Translations under genes and position numbers: made by a program | DNA from: Cristatella mucedo | Taxonomy: Eukaryota; Bryozoa; Phylactolaemata; Cristatellidae | DNA length: 64,000 bases | Direction: 5' to 3' | Assembly: GCA_009760855.2 (NCBI GenBank) | Contig: WPIO01000001.1 | Location: 16,043,001-16,107,000, forward strand | The notes under the pieces: generated by a model | Told to the model about the DNA's origin: nothing | The model's input: only the letters and a program-made list of their open reading frames with translations | Databases searched by the model: none | In this document: positions 1 to 64,000 of the stretch, one piece after another | Numbering within the stretch: the first letter of the stretch is position 1 | How the letters are laid out: each line of letters opens with the position of its first letter

Positions 1-731
1 ATCCCTATCCAAGATTCGGAGTTGTCTTCCGCAGTGACTTGCAAAAAATTTAACTAGCTCCTTAGTTCTATCTCGGCTTGATTACTGTAATTCCCTTTTG
101 GCTGGGCTACCAAAGAAAGCACCTAGGCCACTGCAGCTGACTATGAATATGGCTGCAAGGCTAGTTTTCAAGTCCCAGAAGTTTGACCACGTGTTTCCTT
201 TGCTAAAAGAGCTAGGATGGATGCCGGTTAACCAACGGATACAGAGCAAAGTTCTTAGGCTGAACCACAAAGCCCGCCAGGGCTTGGATCCTACGTACCT
301 AGCTGAACTGCTGCACCAGCTTCAGTCTCTTCGTGCCCCCAGGTCCTATGTGGACATTAAATTAGCTGCTCCATTCCTCCGCTTAAAGACCGTTGGCGAC
401 AGAAGCTTTAGCTCTGCAGGTCCCAGACTCTGGATCGCTTCCACAATTCTTACGCAATGACAACTAATCTCCTGCTGCCGACTATGGCTCATCCTTTTCA
501 GCGGTCCTGAGCTGCTACTTCCATGCCACTCACTACCTCAACTGCTCTCCTGACTCTGCTACGCTTCCCACTTTCTCTTTGTTGCGTGAGACGAAGTCTT
601 TTGGCTACCGAATGCATATCGAAAGCCGCTTAGGCTGTGAGTGCGCTATACAAAACTCTCATGTGTAACACCCACATAGTCTTTATGACTTTGTGGAGTT
701 GCAGACGGAGATACATTAAATTACATTACAT
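1..731 (+). mobile_element. L-A LINE, 3' part, cut by window start
   Basis: Decayed C-terminal RT region (RPLQLTMNMAARLVFKSQ, LKELGWMPV, LHQLQSLRAPRSY, FSSAGPRLW) and the L-A 3' UTR ending ACATTAAATTACATTACATA. At least seven copies of this family lie in the window. It ends flush against an L-B copy at 731/732. Confidence 0.85.
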
Positions 732-1750
732 ACCTCCCAGCCCTCCAGCCCATGGAATTCTTTCAACCCCCTCGGCGCATCCATTGATGACATCGGCACA
801 TAGATGGCAGCAAACCCTTTCAATTGAATGATGTTTAAACCAACTTACTAATTATGGGCTAACCCAGTGTGATTCACAAGTTGAAAAATCTAACGCATAA
901 AGTTGGTTTTGCCAGCATATCTCCCGTTGAATCTTCACGAAATCTAGGTGTCATATTCCAAAGTGACCTTTTGTTAGACGACCACATTAGCTCCTAAATA
1001 ACGTCTTCCTACTTTCAGCTATATAACATTGCTAAAGTTCGGGCTTGCTTAGATAGGGATACCACATCTAAATTGGTATATGCATTTGTGACATCCCCTC
1101 TTGACTTCTGTAACTCACTGCTTGCTTGTCTACCGGCCTATGCCATCAGGCGCTTAAAAATTGTGCAAAAGTGTGCAACTGGGCTTATCTGTCATGAGTG
1201 TCGCAGCTGTCACATCACTCCAGTTTTCGCCTTCCTGCACTGGCCCCTAGTCAAGCAACGCATCGACGTTGGCTCCAGCCTACCTTCCAGATCTACTACC
1301 CCACCAGGCTAAGCATCGTACCAGCCGCTTTTCGGAATCTAATCATTTACTTATACTGTACAAACCTCAAATCGTTCGGATACCGTGCCTTTAGTACTTA
1401 TGCTCCCAAAGCCTGGAAACTACTTCCGACTTGTGTCACGACATACCCTGACGTCCACATTTAGAAAGAAACTAAAAATGCATCTATTTATCACAGCATT
1501 TAGTGGGTCCTCGTCATTCGTCCTTCGTGTGCTTAAGCGTGCTGAAACCGTGCATGCTGCCTGCCACTAGCCATGTTCGCATGCCAACCCTGTGCAAGCC
1601 ACCTTTAATAATGATTTTACGCTTTTTTTGTTCATTGAGCATGCTACCGCTAACCATTCAATCATGTTTCATTTGCAGTAAATTTAAAGTGCCTAGAAAG
1701 AGATCGAGTTCTCCAAGGGTGATATACACTGTAGTATTGTTATTATTATT
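732..1750 (+). mobile_element. L-B LINE, 5'-truncated and decayed
   Basis: Begins in the region just after the YADD motif and runs through the L-B C-terminal part (VESARNLGV-like, CHECRSCHITP, YAPKAWKLLP) to the tail with AAAGTGCCTAGAAAGAGAT and (TTA)n. Several frameshifts and stops. Confidence 0.8.
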
Positions 1751-2169
1751 ATTGTTATCATCAGGACTGGACAGAGTATATGGGGCATGGCTGGATAAGG
1801 TTCTGGGAGAAAGAGCATGGCGCTATCTCCTCGAAGAGCGGGGCTATCTCCGCAATTGAAAGAAAATAACTTCGATGCGAGCTTCACATATTTTCCCGAG
1901 ACGCTACGCACGACAGGTAGGCTAAAAAAATAAAAATGCAGCAAAATAAATATATTAATGATTAATGTAGTAAATATATAGGGATTTTGGATCGTGCACA
2001 TATTTATTAGGCTGGAGCAGCGAATTTCTGCCGTCTAAGTTCGCCTACGACCCGGCAGGCTCGTTAATTTTGAATAAAAAACCAGCCGGAAATATGCTTT
2101 GCTTAGAAAGAGTATATGGTGAATTATCTAACAACTCCGTTTTCGCTATTCAATCCCTAGTGCAGCCTT
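1751..2169. other. Upstream AT-rich stretch, no feature
   Basis: Between the L-B tail and the CpG-rich block. Contains short open frames on both strands without recognisable domains. Nothing supported. Confidence 0.4.
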
Positions 2170-2660
2170 ATTTATTTTACTTTTTTCCAGCTCTCTTTGG
2201 GGTCGGCGTTTTGCTCGGAAGGTTGACGAGCGAAGGCGCGCATGCGGTGCAGCGTGTGCCGATAGAAAACGACGCCACGAACGACTCGATAGGATGTCAG
2301 AGGATAACAGGAGGACGCCGCGAGGAGCAGTGGTCGTCGGCTACTCTGCCCGTCGTACCGTGCACGCGTGTGCGCAGGAGAATAGCAGCACGTCCGCTCA
2401 CGGCCGCGAGCCGTAGAGAAGGAGGATGGTACAGCTAGGAGAGGATCGGTTGATTGCGTGGACATTCGCTAATCCTTCGCCCAATCAGTGGGTCGGGCGG
2501 CCAGCCGCTAAGGAGTTACGCGCTCCCGCCCAGAGGGCCCACTGGGCGGGCGAAGGTTGTGAGTCAGGCGGGGGCGGAACAAAGCAGCGGCGATGCCACG
2601 CCCACAGCTCTATTAAGTACTTCCAACACCCTCTCAAAGCCCAAGCCGTCGACAATGGAG
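2170..2660 (+). promoter_or_regulatory. CpG-rich putative promoter of the NEURL4-like gene
   Basis: This block is far richer in G, C and CpG than the AT-rich flanks. It holds a CCAATCAG box (2481-2488, NF-Y type), a GGGCGG just after it (2495-2500), and further GC boxes near 2544-2550 and 2568-2577. It lies about 400-900 bp upstream of the first coding exon and in the right orientation. No clear TATA box was seen. It could also be a GC-rich mobile-element fragment. The transcription start and any 5' UTR exon are not resolved. Confidence 0.5.
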
Positions 2661-3060
2661 ACTAAACGCGATTAGATGAAGTACGTTTTTATTATAATTT
2701 TGAACGCTACTCTTTGCACGAATTCAGCTCTGTATATTTCAGCTAGTGGCGAATGGTGCTGTCATGTGCACGTGGTCCTCACTAAGCTCGAGACTGCACT
2801 TTTACATTATCTCCCCTGAGAGTACCCGTATGGCAAAGACATGTATCTCATCTTCCGCTGAATGACTAACTATTGAAAAACAGATTATAACTTAGCGGTC
2901 TGATATTGAACGGTAGATATAAAAGAAGTGTATATTGGAAAATTTTATGTCATGCTTGAAATTCGCTGTATCTATGATATTGGGGCGTGTTTACATTTCG
3001 TAGGAGATTACTGTAGCTGCTCACCAACGTCGGTAGCGACCGCTGTTGGGGAAAGCGGTA
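2661..3060. other. Promoter-to-exon 1 interval
   Basis: AT-rich. May hold a 5' UTR or 5' UTR intron of the NEURL4-like gene; no start codon in frame with exon 1. Confidence 0.35.
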
Positions 3061-63909
<60,849 letters not shown>

Positions 63910-64000
63910 GTAATTCACTTTGCGTGCAACGTTAAGGTTGTGACAGCAGCACCATGCCGTTTCATCTATATGTGGGATGGATGACTATAGAGGGGAAAGA

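Noticed and set aside
2070-2438. 122-codon plus-strand frame in the CpG-rich block
   Set aside because: GC-rich DNA has few stops; no homology seen; more likely promoter sequence.

Overview
The window is animal (metazoan) genomic DNA. It holds multi-exon coding sequence with GT-AG introns, many interspersed retrotransposons and SINEs, microsatellites and DNA-transposon remnants, and no bacterial-style gene packing. The phylum cannot be fixed from the sequence. A large-intron invertebrate is the best guess.

One host gene runs left to right through almost the whole window. It is a NEURL4 (neuralized-like protein 4) orthologue. I could place 25 well supported exons and one probable micro-exon between 3061 and 63909. 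All donor, acceptor and phase joins agree, and together they encode about 1370 residues. Six Neuralized homology repeats (NHR) are present in order: NHR1 exons 1-3, NHR2 exons 4-7, NHR3 exons 9-11, NHR4 exons 12-15, NHR5 exons 16-19, NHR6 exons 20-22. A short charged/helical stretch and a Cys-rich C-terminal domain (CFCDAC ... PLGWCRF) follow. The last exon ends in an open donor at 63909/63910, so the 3' end lies outside. A CpG-rich block with a CCAAT box and GC boxes at about 2170-2660 is the likely promoter.

Almost everything else is intronic mobile DNA. Two LINE families of the CR1/L2-like group are present: L-A (tail of ACATTACATTA type) and L-B (tail of (TTA)n type). At least two tRNA-derived SINE families occur. 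SINE-1 carries the L-B 3' hairpin; SINE-2 has its own 3' end. There is a hAT transposase pseudogene (54656-56591) with its right end near 57017, and Tc1-like transposase remnants lie at 14055-14390 and 62900-63190. Two copies of a decayed unknown element gene and two copies of an unclassified ~300-bp repeat were also found. Several insertions are nested, which gives a relative time order.

The most striking item is a 186-bp nonautonomous hAT element at 43142-43327 with 16-bp terminal inverted repeats and a perfect 8-bp target duplication. Its sequence looks like the SPIN (SPACE INVADERS) elements of tetrapods, a family famous for horizontal transfer. All function statements for NEURL4 are family knowledge; all transposon classification is by motif recognition without a database search.
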